NCBI GenBank assembly: GCA_038740345.1
Contig: JAVYMA010000010.1
Span: 1-64,000 of the forward strand
From: Methanomassiliicoccales archaeon
GTDB lineage: Archaea > Thermoplasmatota > Thermoplasmata > Methanomassiliicoccales > UBA472
Length of the DNA stretch: 64,000 bases
Reading direction: 5' to 3'
Shown: one piece after another, positions 1-9,591 of the stretch
How the letters are laid out: the number at the start of each line of letters is the position of its first letter
Position numbering within the stretch: the stretch's first letter is position 1
The notes under the pieces: model-generated
Databases searched by the model: none
What the model was told of the DNA's origin: nothing
What the model saw: only the letters and a program-made list of their open reading frames with translations
Position numbers and translations under genes: made by a program

Positions 1-233
1 ATGAAAAGTATAATGAAAATAATTATTTACCAAATGCGTAAAAAGCATTGTATTGTGATTATTTGTAAAATTTTAGTTGTATAATAAACATTAATTTTAT
101 ATTAAAATATAATAAATTATTAATTTATAAAATAATATTTATATAAATTAGTTTTTAAAAAACAATATATAATAAATAAAAAGAATAATAGAATATAAAA
201 AAAATTAAAAATTGGCATGATATTCATTAATTC

Positions 234-1199
234 ATGATCAATGAGTTTGTCTTTTTAAAAAATTCATTAAAGAAAATTGGTTTGGAAAAAAAATATACTA
301 AAAAAGTTTTATATTTGATAATTTTAGGCTTAGATATATTATCCTACATTATTTTTATAATAAAAAATATAATTTTAAATATTAAACTAAAAGGTGATAT
401 CTATAACATTTTTAGAATAGATAATTATCTTATGTATTTAGATATAAATGCAAGAGGAATTCACCAGGATTTAAAAGTATATAGAAAAAGGGAAATTTAT
501 TCTTATAGTTTTTTTAAAAATATAATAAAAGATGATTCAATAATTGTAGATATAGGAGCTAATATTGGTTATTATGCGCTATTAGAATCCATCCATGCAA
601 AAAATGGTAAAATATATGCTATTGAACCTGTGTTAAAGAATTATAATATTTTATTAAAAAATATATATATTAATAAAATTAATAATATAATTCCAATAAA
701 TATAGGAATTTCTGACAAAAACGAATTTAAGCAAATTTATGAATATGAGTGTTGTAATTTATCTAGTTTCATTAAATTAAATAATAAAAAGATTGTTTCA
801 GAAAAGTTAATAGAAACTAAAAATTTAGATGATTTTATTTATTTATATAATATATGTCCAAACATTATTCGAATGGATGTTGAAGGTTATGAATATGAGA
901 TTTTTGAAGGGGCTAAAAAATTTTTGAAAAATTGTAAAAATATAACAATTTTCATTGAATTACATCCTAAAATACTAGGAATTAATAAGTATTTAGAAAT
1001 TTTAAATCTACTTAAACAAAACGGTTTTAAAATATTAGCAATTTTTAATGAACCCCCCCCTTTAAGGTTACCTTTATTAAATTTATATTTATATTTTTAT
1101 AAATATAGCAAATATAATTATGGTAAAATAGAAGGAGGATTTGACAGACTTTTTAAAATGGCTGATTTGGATTATTTTGAATTATTTATTACTAAATGA
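234..1199 (+). CDS. FkbM family SAM-dependent methyltransferase
   Basis: A 321-residue protein of the FkbM family, which O-methylates sugars or polyketides using S-adenosylmethionine. The SAM-binding glycine-rich loop DIGANIGYYA lies near residue 103, followed by the acidic strand end AIEP. The family signature MDVEGYEYEIFEGA is near residue 214. The N-terminal ~50 residues are basic with a hydrophobic stretch that may associate with the membrane. The gene is extremely AT-rich, like the next two genes, and unlike the GC-rich backbone. With a radical SAM enzyme and a glycosyltransferase beside it, a role in decorating a surface glycan is likely but inferred. The substrate cannot be read from the sequence. 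Confidence 0.85.
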   Translation: MINEFVFLKNSLKKIGLEKKYTKKVLYLIILGLDILSYIIFIIKNIILNIKLKGDIYNIFRIDNYLMYLDINARGIHQDLKVYRKREIYSYSFFKNIIKDDSIIVDIGANIGYYALLESIHAKNGKIYAIEPVLKNYNILLKNIYINKINNIIPINIGISDKNEFKQIYEYECCNLSSFIKLNNKKIVSEKLIETKNLDDFIYLYNICPNIIRMDVEGYEYEIFEGAKKFLKNCKNITIFIELHPKILGINKYLEILNLLKQNGFKILAIFNEPPPLRLPLLNLYLYFYKYSKYNYGKIEGGFDRLFKMADLDYFELFITK

Positions 1200-1286
1200 C
1201 TTAATTAAAATTATTATATGCTTATAATATTATCTATTATTTTCATAATAAAAGCATTTAAGATGAGATTTTCTATTTAATATTTA

Positions 1287-2708
1287 ATGAAAGTATTGTT
1301 AATTAACCCTCCAACATCTAAGAAAGGGCAATTTATTGCCAGAGAAGATAGGTGTGAAAATTCTGTAATCAACCCTATTCCACCAACTGGATTGGTATAT
1401 TTAGCAAGTATTTTGGAAGAAAAAAATCACCAAGTTAAAATAATTGATGCGAATGGAGCTGATTATTCTTTAGATTTTTTGCGCAAAGTATTCCTTACTG
1501 AAAAACCTGATTATTTAGTCATCAAAGTAGCTCCAGAAACTTTTCATTCAGATTTAAAAGTAGCCGAATTATGTAAAAATATATGCAAAAGTAAAATTAT
1601 AATGATATGTTGGTCCTTAACAAATTTACCTCTTGACGTGATGAATAATGCAAAATTTGTAGATTATTATATTATTGATCATTATTATGAAAGAGTTATA
1701 CCAGAAATCATTGACGAAGTAAGATTATCATCAATAGAGGGATTAGCATATCGTGAAGAAGACAAAATCGTTTTAAATGAAGGTTCCAATAAATTTGATT
1801 ATAATAAAATAAAAAAACCTAACTGGAATTTAATTGAAAACTTTGAGAAATATTGGGTTCAAGCACCTGTCTTTTCTCCATGGTGTATGGTGATAAGTAC
1901 AAAAGGGTGTGGCATGGGTTGTATTTTTTGTACTATTTATGATATAAAGCCTTCTTTTCGTGATATAAAAAATGTTGTTGATGAGGTTGAGTTTTTATAT
2001 AATAAAAAAAATATAAATTATATTTCTTTTTTTGATGCAACTTTTAATTTGAATCACAAACGACTTATTGCTATTTGCCAAGAGATCAAAAGCAGGGAAT
2101 TGAAAGGATTAATTTGGTTCGCAAATATTCGTGCAGGCATAACGAAAGAAGAAGCAACTTCAATGTATGAAGCTGGTTGCCGAGGAGTTTCAATAGGAAT
2201 AGAATCAGGTTCGCAGCAAATATTAGAAAATGCCGCGAAAGGCATTGATATAAATCAAGCTTCTAATACGATTAAGATTTTAAAATCTGTTGGCATTAGA
2301 CAATATACATCTTTTATTTTAGGCCTTCCTGGTGAAACTATGGATACTATGCGTATGACTAAAGAATTTATTCTTAATACAAAACCTAATGGCTTTCAAA
2401 TCAATAGTTTGGTTCCATATCCAAGAAGTAAAATTTTTGAAATTGCTAAACAAAAAGGCTTATTAAAAGATTATAACTTTGAGGATTTACTTTTATATAA
2501 CACTCCAATCAGTTTATCAGATCATTTAAATGCAAATCAAATCAATATGTATAGGGAAAAGATTTATAAAATGATTTATTTAAATCCTACTTGGTGGCTT
2601 TATAATGCCATGGAAGCTTTATTTAACAATCAAGAAATAAAAAGTAATTTATCTTATAGTTTTAGACTTCTAAAAAGGGTTTTTCAAGGTGTAAAAAATG
2701 AAGTATAA
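1287..2708 (+). CDS. B12-binding domain radical SAM protein
   Basis: A 473-residue protein with the usual class B radical SAM layout. An N-terminal cobalamin-binding Rossmann domain (about residues 1-135, starting KVLLINPP) precedes a radical SAM barrel (about 195-400). The cluster-binding CX3CX2C motif is Cys208, Cys212 and Cys215 (CGMGCIFC). The GIESGSQQIL and LGLPGET segments are typical of the barrel. Family members carry out methylations or other radical chemistry on lipids, sugars and cofactors. The specific reaction is unknown. It lies 87 bp after the FkbM gene in the same AT-rich block, suggesting a shared surface-modification pathway. Confidence 0.87.
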   Translation: MKVLLINPPTSKKGQFIAREDRCENSVINPIPPTGLVYLASILEEKNHQVKIIDANGADYSLDFLRKVFLTEKPDYLVIKVAPETFHSDLKVAELCKNICKSKIIMICWSLTNLPLDVMNNAKFVDYYIIDHYYERVIPEIIDEVRLSSIEGLAYREEDKIVLNEGSNKFDYNKIKKPNWNLIENFEKYWVQAPVFSPWCMVISTKGCGMGCIFCTIYDIKPSFRDIKNVVDEVEFLYNKKNINYISFFDATFNLNHKRLIAICQEIKSRELKGLIWFANIRAGITKEEATSMYEAGCRGVSIGIESGSQQILENAAKGIDINQASNTIKILKSVGIRQYTSFILGLPGETMDTMRMTKEFILNTKPNGFQINSLVPYPRSKIFEIAKQKGLLKDYNFEDLLLYNTPISLSDHLNANQINMYREKIYKMIYLNPTWWLYNAMEALFNNQEIKSNLSYSFRLLKRVFQGVKNEV

Positions 2709-2731
2709 TGTAATTAAAAAAACATTAGAAT

Positions 2732-3949
2732 TCAATTTTTTAAAATCGATTCATACAATAATTCGGTTTTTTTTGCTGTGATGTTCCAATTGAATTCCTG
2801 TATTGCTTTTTTTCTTGCCGCCTCTCCCAATTTCTTCCTTTTATTATCGTTTTCAATTAAAGAAATCAATGTCTCAGCAAGCATTTTGCTATCGCCAGGA
2901 TTAATTAGAATTCCTTCTTGATCGTTAGTAATCATTTCCGGAATTCCACCTACATTTGTAGTCACAATAGCTGTGCCGGAGGACATTGCTTCGAGAATTG
3001 CAAATGGAAAATTTTCGTAATAGGATGGTAAGACAAAAATGTCCGATGAGGCCAATAATTTTTTTTTCTCTTCCGTTGTAAGGTATCCTAAATAAAGGCA
3101 GGAATTAGGTAACTTTTTTATAATATTTTGATCGCCCGGTCCCGCAATTATAAATTGGACATCATAATATTTTTCTATAATTTTTATCGCTTCTAATAGT
3201 GTCAAAATTCCCTTTTTTCCTACAACCCTTGAAATAAATGTTATTATGGGCATATTTGTTTTTATATTCGGATTCATATTTTTTAAGAAACTTACATCTT
3301 TATTACCTGGGTTGAACGCATTTATATCAATTCCATTGTAAATAACATTTATCTTATTTTCATCTATTTTTTTTTCTTTTGAAAATATTTTCTTTGCCCA
3401 ATTTGAAACTGTAATATAATTATATCTTTTTTTATAATAATTATTTTCCAATGGAATAATAATCGGTGAAATTAAATAACTAAGAAATTCACTTCTTTCT
3501 AAAAAGCTAAAATTTATTTTATTATATATTATTGCATTAATTTGACCTTGAACGGTGGTGTGTATCGTTGTCAAAATCGGTATTTTTATACGAGAAGTAT
3601 TTATAAATAAATCTGGCATTGTACTTTGCGTATGAATTATGTCAATATTTTCTTTCTTCAAAATTTTTTCTAGAATACCTTTAACTTTTAATTGAAAATC
3701 GACATTAAAGAGAAATGTATCTGATGCAATACCAACACTATACAAATTAACGTTATTTTTATATTTATATTCTTCCTCTATAATTTTAATATTTTTATTA
3801 AAAGTCACTCTCTTTGGAGTAATAATATAAAGCTCAACTTTATGAGATAAAGTTTTCGCTAGCTCATTTACATAAGTTCCAACTCCTCCCCAAACAGTAT
3901 GAAATTCGGGTGTCAATATTAGTACATTCATTTTTTTAAATGAATCCAT
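2732..3949 (-). CDS. glycosyltransferase family 4 (GT-B fold)
   Basis: A 405-residue GT4 glycosyltransferase. The N-terminal half has the acceptor-side motif GGVGTYVNELA (residues ~21-31). The C-terminal half has the nucleotide-sugar binding region with FISRVVGKKG and the EX7E motif in ENFPFAILEAMSSG, followed by VTTNVGGIPEMI. The length is normal and both Rossmann halves are present. It is convergent with the radical SAM gene (24 bp between stops) and equally AT-rich. It probably adds a hexose to a lipid-linked or protein-linked glycan. Donor and acceptor are unknown. Confidence 0.88.
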   Translation of the reverse strand: MDSFKKMNVLILTPEFHTVWGGVGTYVNELAKTLSHKVELYIITPKRVTFNKNIKIIEEEYKYKNNVNLYSVGIASDTFLFNVDFQLKVKGILEKILKKENIDIIHTQSTMPDLFINTSRIKIPILTTIHTTVQGQINAIIYNKINFSFLERSEFLSYLISPIIIPLENNYYKKRYNYITVSNWAKKIFSKEKKIDENKINVIYNGIDINAFNPGNKDVSFLKNMNPNIKTNMPIITFISRVVGKKGILTLLEAIKIIEKYYDVQFIIAGPGDQNIIKKLPNSCLYLGYLTTEEKKKLLASSDIFVLPSYYENFPFAILEAMSSGTAIVTTNVGGIPEMITNDQEGILINPGDSKMLAETLISLIENDNKRKKLGEAARKKAIQEFNWNITAKKTELLYESILKN

Positions 3950-4265
3950 TTTAGTTTTATAATGTTATCTATAACTTCTGAATTTGTAAATATTATAAAA
4001 TGCTACAATCCTAATTTATAATTATAATAAGCAATTTTCATTTTGCTAAACTTTTTTGATTATTTATTTATTATATAATAATATATTAATTAAACTTTTT
4101 TATATAATATTATTATTTTTATTATTATAAAAATTATAATAATATTTTTAAAATATAGACAATATATTTATATTAAAAGATACAATTAATACTTCATTAA
4201 TTAATTAAACAAACTCTTGAAACTGTTTATCACTAATTTTTAATTATAAAAATGAATTTTTCTCT
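3950..4265. other. AT-rich intergenic spacer
   Basis: About 316 bases of almost pure A/T between the glycosyltransferase start and the histidine kinase stop. It has runs such as TTAATTAATTAAAC and no reading frame worth calling. It must hold the promoter of the glycosyltransferase (minus strand), but the TATA box cannot be picked out in such AT-rich sequence. No stem-loop of note was seen. Confidence 0.6.
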
Positions 4266-6842
4266 TCATTTTTTCCAATTATTCTCAGGTACGCATATTA
4301 AAAATTTGGCCCCTTTTTCCCCATTTTCATAAATTTTAATATTTGTTACGATTAATATCTCTCTAATTAAAAAAAGTCCTAGGCCAGTATTTTTTCCAAA
4401 TCCTTTCTCGAAAAGCCGAGGCTTATCCTCTTCCTTAATCCCAACTCCATCATCCTCGTAAACGATTACCAACTCCTTACCCTTCACCTCCGCGCTCACC
4501 CTTATATTCTTCACTCCCCCTCCATGGCGCATGGAGTTGTCGATGAGATTGTAGGGGACCCTCTTCACCAAGGGATCGGCGAAGATCTGGAACTCCTTGG
4601 GCATGTTGTGCAGTGTCACGCCCTTCGGCCTGAGGCGGGAGAAGGCATCCTCAACCAGCGTGGCGAAGCTGAACCAAGCCGGCTCGCTCGCCCCCACTCT
4701 CTGATAATCGCTCATGAACCAGACCTGCTCCTGCACGTTCTCCAGGACCTGCGCCATCCTTTCCAGGCTAGGCCGGAGCTTATCGCCCTCGGTGGTGAGC
4801 CTGAGGCATAGCCCCAGAAGACCGCTCAGCACCACCATTTGGTTGTTCAGATCATGCCTCACGATCTCGTTCAGCATCCTGAGACTAGAATTCATCTTGC
4901 TGAGCTCCATCTCCTTACGCCGCAGATCGGTTACGTCCCTCACCGTCTCGATAGCCCCTATCCTCCTTCCCTTGGCGTCATATATCGGTGCGGCCGTGCC
5001 CCAAATGTAAAGCCCCTTACCATCGGCCAAAGCGGGGCAGAAGGTCTCGGCATAGAGCACCTCGCCCTTCCTGGTCACGTAATCGTACTTGCTCTCCAGC
5101 TCCTTATCGTCCATGGCGATCAGGTCATGGAGCATCGGTCGGGATATGCCGTAAAAAGGAACCGCCTGGGCCCCTCCCTTCTTGCCCAACATCTCCTCCT
5201 TGGGCACGCCGGTCAACTTCTCCATGGCGCGGTTCCATGCCACCACCTCGCCTTCGGAATCGACCACGAAGGTAGCCTCGGGGAAGAAATCGAGCACATC
5301 TTCCAGCACTTCATGTGAGGTGCGCAAATTCTCCTCTGCTAGCTTCATCTCAGTGATGTCCGTGAGATAGGCTAATGATGCGGGCCTCCCATTCCAATTG
5401 ACCCTCACCGCCTTCACATCCGTCCAGCGCACCTCGCCGCTCTTCTTTAGGACACGTATCTGGTAACTAGAGGGGGCATTCTCGCCCTTGGCTCTTGCCG
5501 TCATTATGTCCGTGACCATGCCCCTGTCATCAGGATGTATGAAGGTCGTCAAAGGGAGACAGAGCATCTCCTCCCTGCTATATCCCGTGAGCTCGATGGC
5601 CATGGGATTCACCATGAGCAGCATCGATCCCTGCGCAAGCACTATGGCCTCCGACGCGCTTTCGAACAGGGTGCGGTACTTCGCTTCGCTCTCTCTCAGC
5701 CTCTCCTCTGCAATGATGCGATCGGTCACGTCCTCAAATATGACCGTGAACTGCATCGGGGCATTGCGGTAGGCGCTGACAGAGAAATATTTCCCCATGG
5801 GCTTGGCGTAGCTGACGAACCTATCTGGCTCACCCGTCATCGCTACCTTTCCCAACCTTTCCACCCAAAAATCTTCCAGCCCTGGTATCACTTCTCTTAG
5901 TGTCCTGCCTATGACATGATCTGAACTAAGGCCAGTGAGGGCCTCGAAGGCAGGATTTACCTGGAGGAGGCGGGAGTCCACCGGTCTTCCCCCCTCGTCC
6001 AATATGATTTCATGGACAGCCACGGCATCGATCATCGTCTCGAACAGCCCTCTCAGCCTCTGCTCCGCCTCCACCAGCGCTCTTTCCGAGAGCATGTGCT
6101 GCGTAGTGTCGATCAAGAAACCTTCTAGGCCGATTACAGAGCCATTTAGGTTGACCGGGCGCGCGGTGTAGTTATGGTACAACACCCTGCCGTCGCGGGT
6201 GAGCCTCTTGGCTTCGCCATGTGATATCGTCTCGCCAGAGAGTACCCGCGCCACTACCCTCTCTGCCTCCGGCAGATAGTCAGGTGGCTGCGTCAAGGAG
6301 AAATGCTTTCCTATGACCTCCTTCTCATGATCATAGCCATGCATGCTTAGCCATGCCTTATTGACCTTCCTGAACCTCCCCTCGGAATCAATGAAGAAAT
6401 AGCCCGCAGGCGTGGCCTCGATTATCTCCCTTAGCCTTTCTTCGCTCTGGCGAAGCAGCTCCTCTGCCTTCCGCTTATGCACTACCGAATTGATCCGATG
6501 TCTCAGTTCGGCGAAGGTCGGTTCCAACGGAATGGTCTTTTGCAGATATCCATCCGCGCCAACGTTCAGGGCCTCCTTGGCGACTTCCTCGCGCCCTTTC
6601 CCGGTGAAAAGGATAAAAGGTATCTCTTCCCCCTCTTTTCTAAGCCATTTCAGGAACTCAATCCCATCCTCTCCTGGCATTTGGTAATCGCAGACTATGG
6701 CATCATAGTCATCCTCTTCTAGCTTCTTCCTTGCCTCCTTGGTGGAGAGGGCGACCCTGACTACTGTTCCCTGCTCTACCTCAAGGAATGCCTTGATCAC
6801 CTCAGCGAAGCTTTCATCATCGTCCACTGCCAGGACACGCAT
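4266..6842 (-). CDS. receiver / multi-PAS sensor histidine kinase
   Basis: A hybrid signalling kinase of about 858 residues. An N-terminal receiver domain (starting MRVLAVDDDES, phospho-acceptor Asp in IVCDYQMPGEDG) is followed by four PAS/PAC sensory modules. Then come a phosphoacceptor region with the H-box EIVRHDLNNQ and a HATPase_c domain (N box NLIDNSMRHGG, G1 box DDGVGI, G2 box GLGLFL). No membrane segment is seen, so it is probably cytoplasmic. I start at 6842, where receiver homology begins; an in-frame GTG at 6878 adds 12 residues. No partner regulator is adjacent. The last ~50 codons are much more AT-rich than the rest, although the protein stays conserved, so the 3' end may be chimeric. 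Confidence 0.9.
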   Translation of the reverse strand: MRVLAVDDDESFAEVIKAFLEVEQGTVVRVALSTKEARKKLEEDDYDAIVCDYQMPGEDGIEFLKWLRKEGEEIPFILFTGKGREEVAKEALNVGADGYLQKTIPLEPTFAELRHRINSVVHKRKAEELLRQSEERLREIIEATPAGYFFIDSEGRFRKVNKAWLSMHGYDHEKEVIGKHFSLTQPPDYLPEAERVVARVLSGETISHGEAKRLTRDGRVLYHNYTARPVNLNGSVIGLEGFLIDTTQHMLSERALVEAEQRLRGLFETMIDAVAVHEIILDEGGRPVDSRLLQVNPAFEALTGLSSDHVIGRTLREVIPGLEDFWVERLGKVAMTGEPDRFVSYAKPMGKYFSVSAYRNAPMQFTVIFEDVTDRIIAEERLRESEAKYRTLFESASEAIVLAQGSMLLMVNPMAIELTGYSREEMLCLPLTTFIHPDDRGMVTDIMTARAKGENAPSSYQIRVLKKSGEVRWTDVKAVRVNWNGRPASLAYLTDITEMKLAEENLRTSHEVLEDVLDFFPEATFVVDSEGEVVAWNRAMEKLTGVPKEEMLGKKGGAQAVPFYGISRPMLHDLIAMDDKELESKYDYVTRKGEVLYAETFCPALADGKGLYIWGTAAPIYDAKGRRIGAIETVRDVTDLRRKEMELSKMNSSLRMLNEIVRHDLNNQMVVLSGLLGLCLRLTTEGDKLRPSLERMAQVLENVQEQVWFMSDYQRVGASEPAWFSFATLVEDAFSRLRPKGVTLHNMPKEFQIFADPLVKRVPYNLIDNSMRHGGGVKNIRVSAEVKGKELVIVYEDDGVGIKEEDKPRLFEKGFGKNTGLGLFLIREILIVTNIKIYENGEKGAKFLICVPENNWKK

Positions 6843-7052
6843 GACATCACATGACATGCGAAGCTGCCTATGAGTCACTCACTCAAATACCTTTTCTGGG
6901 GAATTTCATCAATCGATAAAAATCATGAGCGCTAAATTCGCCTAATCGTGAAGACGGTCAGGATATGAAATATGTAAGGTCACAACAACTAATATATTAT
7001 TTTCATCATCAAATCGCTTTTCGAATAACTGCTTTACTTTAAAACCTTGACC

Positions 7053-7328
7053 TCAGGCGAAAGGTGTTATAACCTGAAGCACCTGGAAGGTGACGCTCAT
7101 AACGAACGCTAAGAAAAGCGGCATTATGACTGCGTCCAACGAGCTTAGGGCTCTCTTTGATTTCTTGCTCGAGGCCATGACTAACTCTCGACCTGAGAGC
7201 AGAAGGATTAGCAACACTGCTACCAATGCTCCGCCGATGCCCAATGTGACTGCCGAGGTAAGAGTGATCGCGCTAGTGGTTGCCGCTGTCGATGTTGCGG
7301 TCATGGTAGTAGCTGCTAGTAAAGGCAT
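7053..7328 (-). CDS. small two-helix membrane protein
   Basis: A 91-residue protein of unknown function. A Thr/Ala/Ser-rich N-terminus leads into a strongly hydrophobic helix (about residues 29-47). A short basic loop (SSKKSKR) and a second hydrophobic helix (about 68-88) follow. The gene is supported by an AAGGT ribosome site about 9 bases before the ATG and a good TATA box at 7363-7373. The opposite-strand frame over the same bases looks like a shadow. No family recognised. Confidence 0.5.
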   Translation of the reverse strand: MPLLAATTMTATSTAATTSAITLTSAVTLGIGGALVAVLLILLLSGRELVMASSKKSKRALSSLDAVIMPLFLAFVMSVTFQVLQVITPFA

Positions 7329-7362
7329 GTTTTCTACCTTATTGAGGTAATTGGTATGGCCC

Positions 7363-7373
7363 TTATAAAAAAA
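7363..7373 (-). promoter_or_regulatory. TATA box of the small membrane protein gene
   Basis: The minus strand reads TTTTTTTATAA here, about 35-45 bases upstream of the ATG at 7328. That puts the predicted transcript start about 10-15 bases before the start codon, normal spacing for an archaeal promoter. Inferred from position and sequence only. Confidence 0.45.
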
Positions 7374-7523
7374 TTGCTAGTCCATTATCTTTCCAGATTC
7401 GTGAATGCATCATATGGTCTGAACAATTTTAATATCAACATACCATAGACATGTTAGAGGATCCCACTCACCCTATTCTCGTCAGCATTGGTATATTGTC
7501 ATCCGTCTCTCCAACACATAAGC

Positions 7524-8435
7524 TTAAAACAGCCTCAGGTAGCCGAAGGGCAGGAAGGAGAAGAGGAAGAAATTGATCGAGCCGTGTATGAGAGAGACGT
7601 ATCCCAGACTACCAGTGATGCGGTACAGATTCCCCAGGAGCAAACCTACGATGAATACATAGGCCAAATAGTCGAGGCTCAGATATACTGAGTGCATCGC
7701 TGCGAATACCATGGAGGAGAGCACCACACCTAGCACCACGGCGGATACGGTCATCATGAACTCGCCCATTTTGCTGATTACCCTCCTTTGTAGAATGGCG
7801 CGAAAAAGCAATTCTTCTCCGAATCCCACGAAGAGGAGCATAATGACGCCTAGAAAAAGCAGATTGGCCAGGTCCCATTCTGGTATTAAAGCTTCAGGGG
7901 ATATGATGGCGTACTCAACGTTTGCCAAGGCGTATCCGGTCAAAACTCCTGTGGCCAGGAGTGCCGTGGCCTTCATAGGCCTACGCAGTACCCAGCGGAA
8001 GGCTTTCATACCGCCCTGCGCCACTAGCTTCAACTGCTCCTTGACCGGCCTGCCATCGCCTATCACGATCATGCCGCTTACGATGGCCGCCAGGTAGATG
8101 GGGACGAAGTTGTAGAGGGTGAGGTCGAAGAACAAGGGCATACCGAGACCCAATATGCGGATGAGGGAGACAAGAGAGAAAGCCTGGAACAGACCTTGGT
8201 CATCGCCTATCACCACCAACAGCAGAAGGCAAAGGAATACATTCAACCCATGCACCCATATGCATTCCATGGGATAGCCGACGAAGAAGAAGGCCTCGGC
8301 GGAGAGGATTAGAGCCAAAGGAAGGAGGATGTTGATGAGGTTCCTTAGAGTCAGGGCACCGCCCTTTCCGATTTCCATAATCGACTGCTTTGTCTGCTCG
8401 ACCTCTCCATCTCCAGTTATCGTAGGCTGAGACAT
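7524..8435 (-). CDS. CPBP family intramembrane metalloprotease
   Basis: A 303-residue polytopic membrane protein of the CAAX-protease/bacteriocin-processing (Abi) family. The three conserved motifs are present: EELLFRA (the EExxxR glutamates), FAAMHS with the second catalytic His, and a C-terminal SLIHGSINF helix with a further His. About eight hydrophobic segments are visible. The first ~30 residues form a polar cytoplasmic tail. Archaeal members are membrane proteases whose substrates are mostly unknown. It is monocistronic and divergent from the DUF1616 gene. A second, unrelated-looking member lies at 22333. Confidence 0.85.
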   Translation of the reverse strand: MSQPTITGDGEVEQTKQSIMEIGKGGALTLRNLINILLPLALILSAEAFFFVGYPMECIWVHGLNVFLCLLLLVVIGDDQGLFQAFSLVSLIRILGLGMPLFFDLTLYNFVPIYLAAIVSGMIVIGDGRPVKEQLKLVAQGGMKAFRWVLRRPMKATALLATGVLTGYALANVEYAIISPEALIPEWDLANLLFLGVIMLLFVGFGEELLFRAILQRRVISKMGEFMMTVSAVVLGVVLSSMVFAAMHSVYLSLDYLAYVFIVGLLLGNLYRITGSLGYVSLIHGSINFFLFSFLPFGYLRLF

Positions 8436-8585
8436 TATCTAGGCCTGTGGCGTGAGTGATGCCTTAGCACTATGAAAGCATAACGGTTCGGTGCTCAAGA
8501 GCAGATTCACACCTTAACTCTTCATCCGCTTTCATGTCAAGCCTTCGAGAATCAATAAATACAGCCTATTGTTTCAAAGGCGGGG

Positions 8586-9578
8586 ATGAATCAAAAGGCC
8601 AAGGAGTCATGGGATCTGCTGGGCATAGCAGTCTCCTCCATCCTCCTGGTTCTCTCCATAGCCTTTCTGCCAGAGTTCCCTCTGAGGATCGTCCTCGGTC
8701 TGCCTTTCCTACTCTTCTTCCCCGGATACGTGCTCATAGCCTTCCTTTTCCCTGAGAAAAAGAGCTTGGAGATCATAGAGCGCATCGCCCTCTCCTTCGG
8801 GCTGAGTATCGCCGTGACACCACTTATAGGCTTTGCACTCAACTACACGCCTTTTGGCATTCGATTGGCGCCGATCCTTGTTAGCATCACCGCTTTCAAC
8901 CTAGGATTCAGCTACCTGGCATGGTGGAGGAGGTATAAGATAGAGGAGCCTTACCTGCCCTTCGACCTTAAGGGCACGTTCAACTCCCTATTCGCCCAAT
9001 ACCGCTCTGAGGGCAGGCTGGACAGAGCCCTAAGCATCATTTTGGTGATTTCGATTGTCTCCTCGGGAATAGCGCTCGCCTACGTCATCGCTGTGCCTCG
9101 TCAAGGAGAGTCCTTCACCGAGTTCTACATCCTAGGGCCGGGCCACAACGCCTCCGGCTACCCGCACCGACTAAGGGTCGGAGAGCAGGCCAACGTTATA
9201 GTTGGCATCGCTAATCACGAGCGTCGCCAGGTACATTACTTCATCCAGACCTGGCTAGTCAACGCCAGCTTCATCGACAACCGCACCGTGGTGCACGAGT
9301 TATATTATCTGGAGCAGTTCGATGTAGTGCTGGGGCATAAGGACGTCGACCTCGAGTCCCCTTGGGAATCGCAGTGGGAGATGAACTACTCCTTCTCCAT
9401 CCCCATCGAGGGCAAATATAAGGTATGGTTCTTCCTCTTTCTGGACCAGGTGCCTTGGTACGCGGAAGGGTTGCAGTACATGCAAGATTGCAGGGGTACA
9501 CCCAGCGAAGAGCTGGTGCAGAAAGCGGTGAGAAATGAGCTCTTGAGCCTTAATCTCAACCTCGATGTGCGCGCTTGA
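8586..9578 (+). CDS. DUF1616 domain membrane protein
   Basis: A 330-residue protein matching the DUF1616 layout. Four N-terminal membrane helices (about residues 10-120, with the LPFLLFFPGYVLIAFLFP stretch typical of the family) and a further helix near residue 150 precede an extracellular C-terminal half of beta-strand character. Such proteins occur in archaeal surface-polysaccharide loci. The flippase gene follows, convergent, 13 bp from its stop. Function is unknown; a cell-envelope role is inferred from topology and context. Confidence 0.8.
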   Translation: MNQKAKESWDLLGIAVSSILLVLSIAFLPEFPLRIVLGLPFLLFFPGYVLIAFLFPEKKSLEIIERIALSFGLSIAVTPLIGFALNYTPFGIRLAPILVSITAFNLGFSYLAWWRRYKIEEPYLPFDLKGTFNSLFAQYRSEGRLDRALSIILVISIVSSGIALAYVIAVPRQGESFTEFYILGPGHNASGYPHRLRVGEQANVIVGIANHERRQVHYFIQTWLVNASFIDNRTVVHELYYLEQFDVVLGHKDVDLESPWESQWEMNYSFSIPIEGKYKVWFFLFLDQVPWYAEGLQYMQDCRGTPSEELVQKAVRNELLSLNLNLDVRA

Positions 9579-9591
9579 TGCTTTGTGCGCC

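Noticed and set aside
1-84. Open frame from base 1 (starts ATG AAA AGT) ending at a TAA at 84, 27 codons.
   Set aside because: It could be the tail of a gene cut by the window edge, but in such AT-rich DNA a short frame is expected by chance and the peptide matches nothing recognisable.
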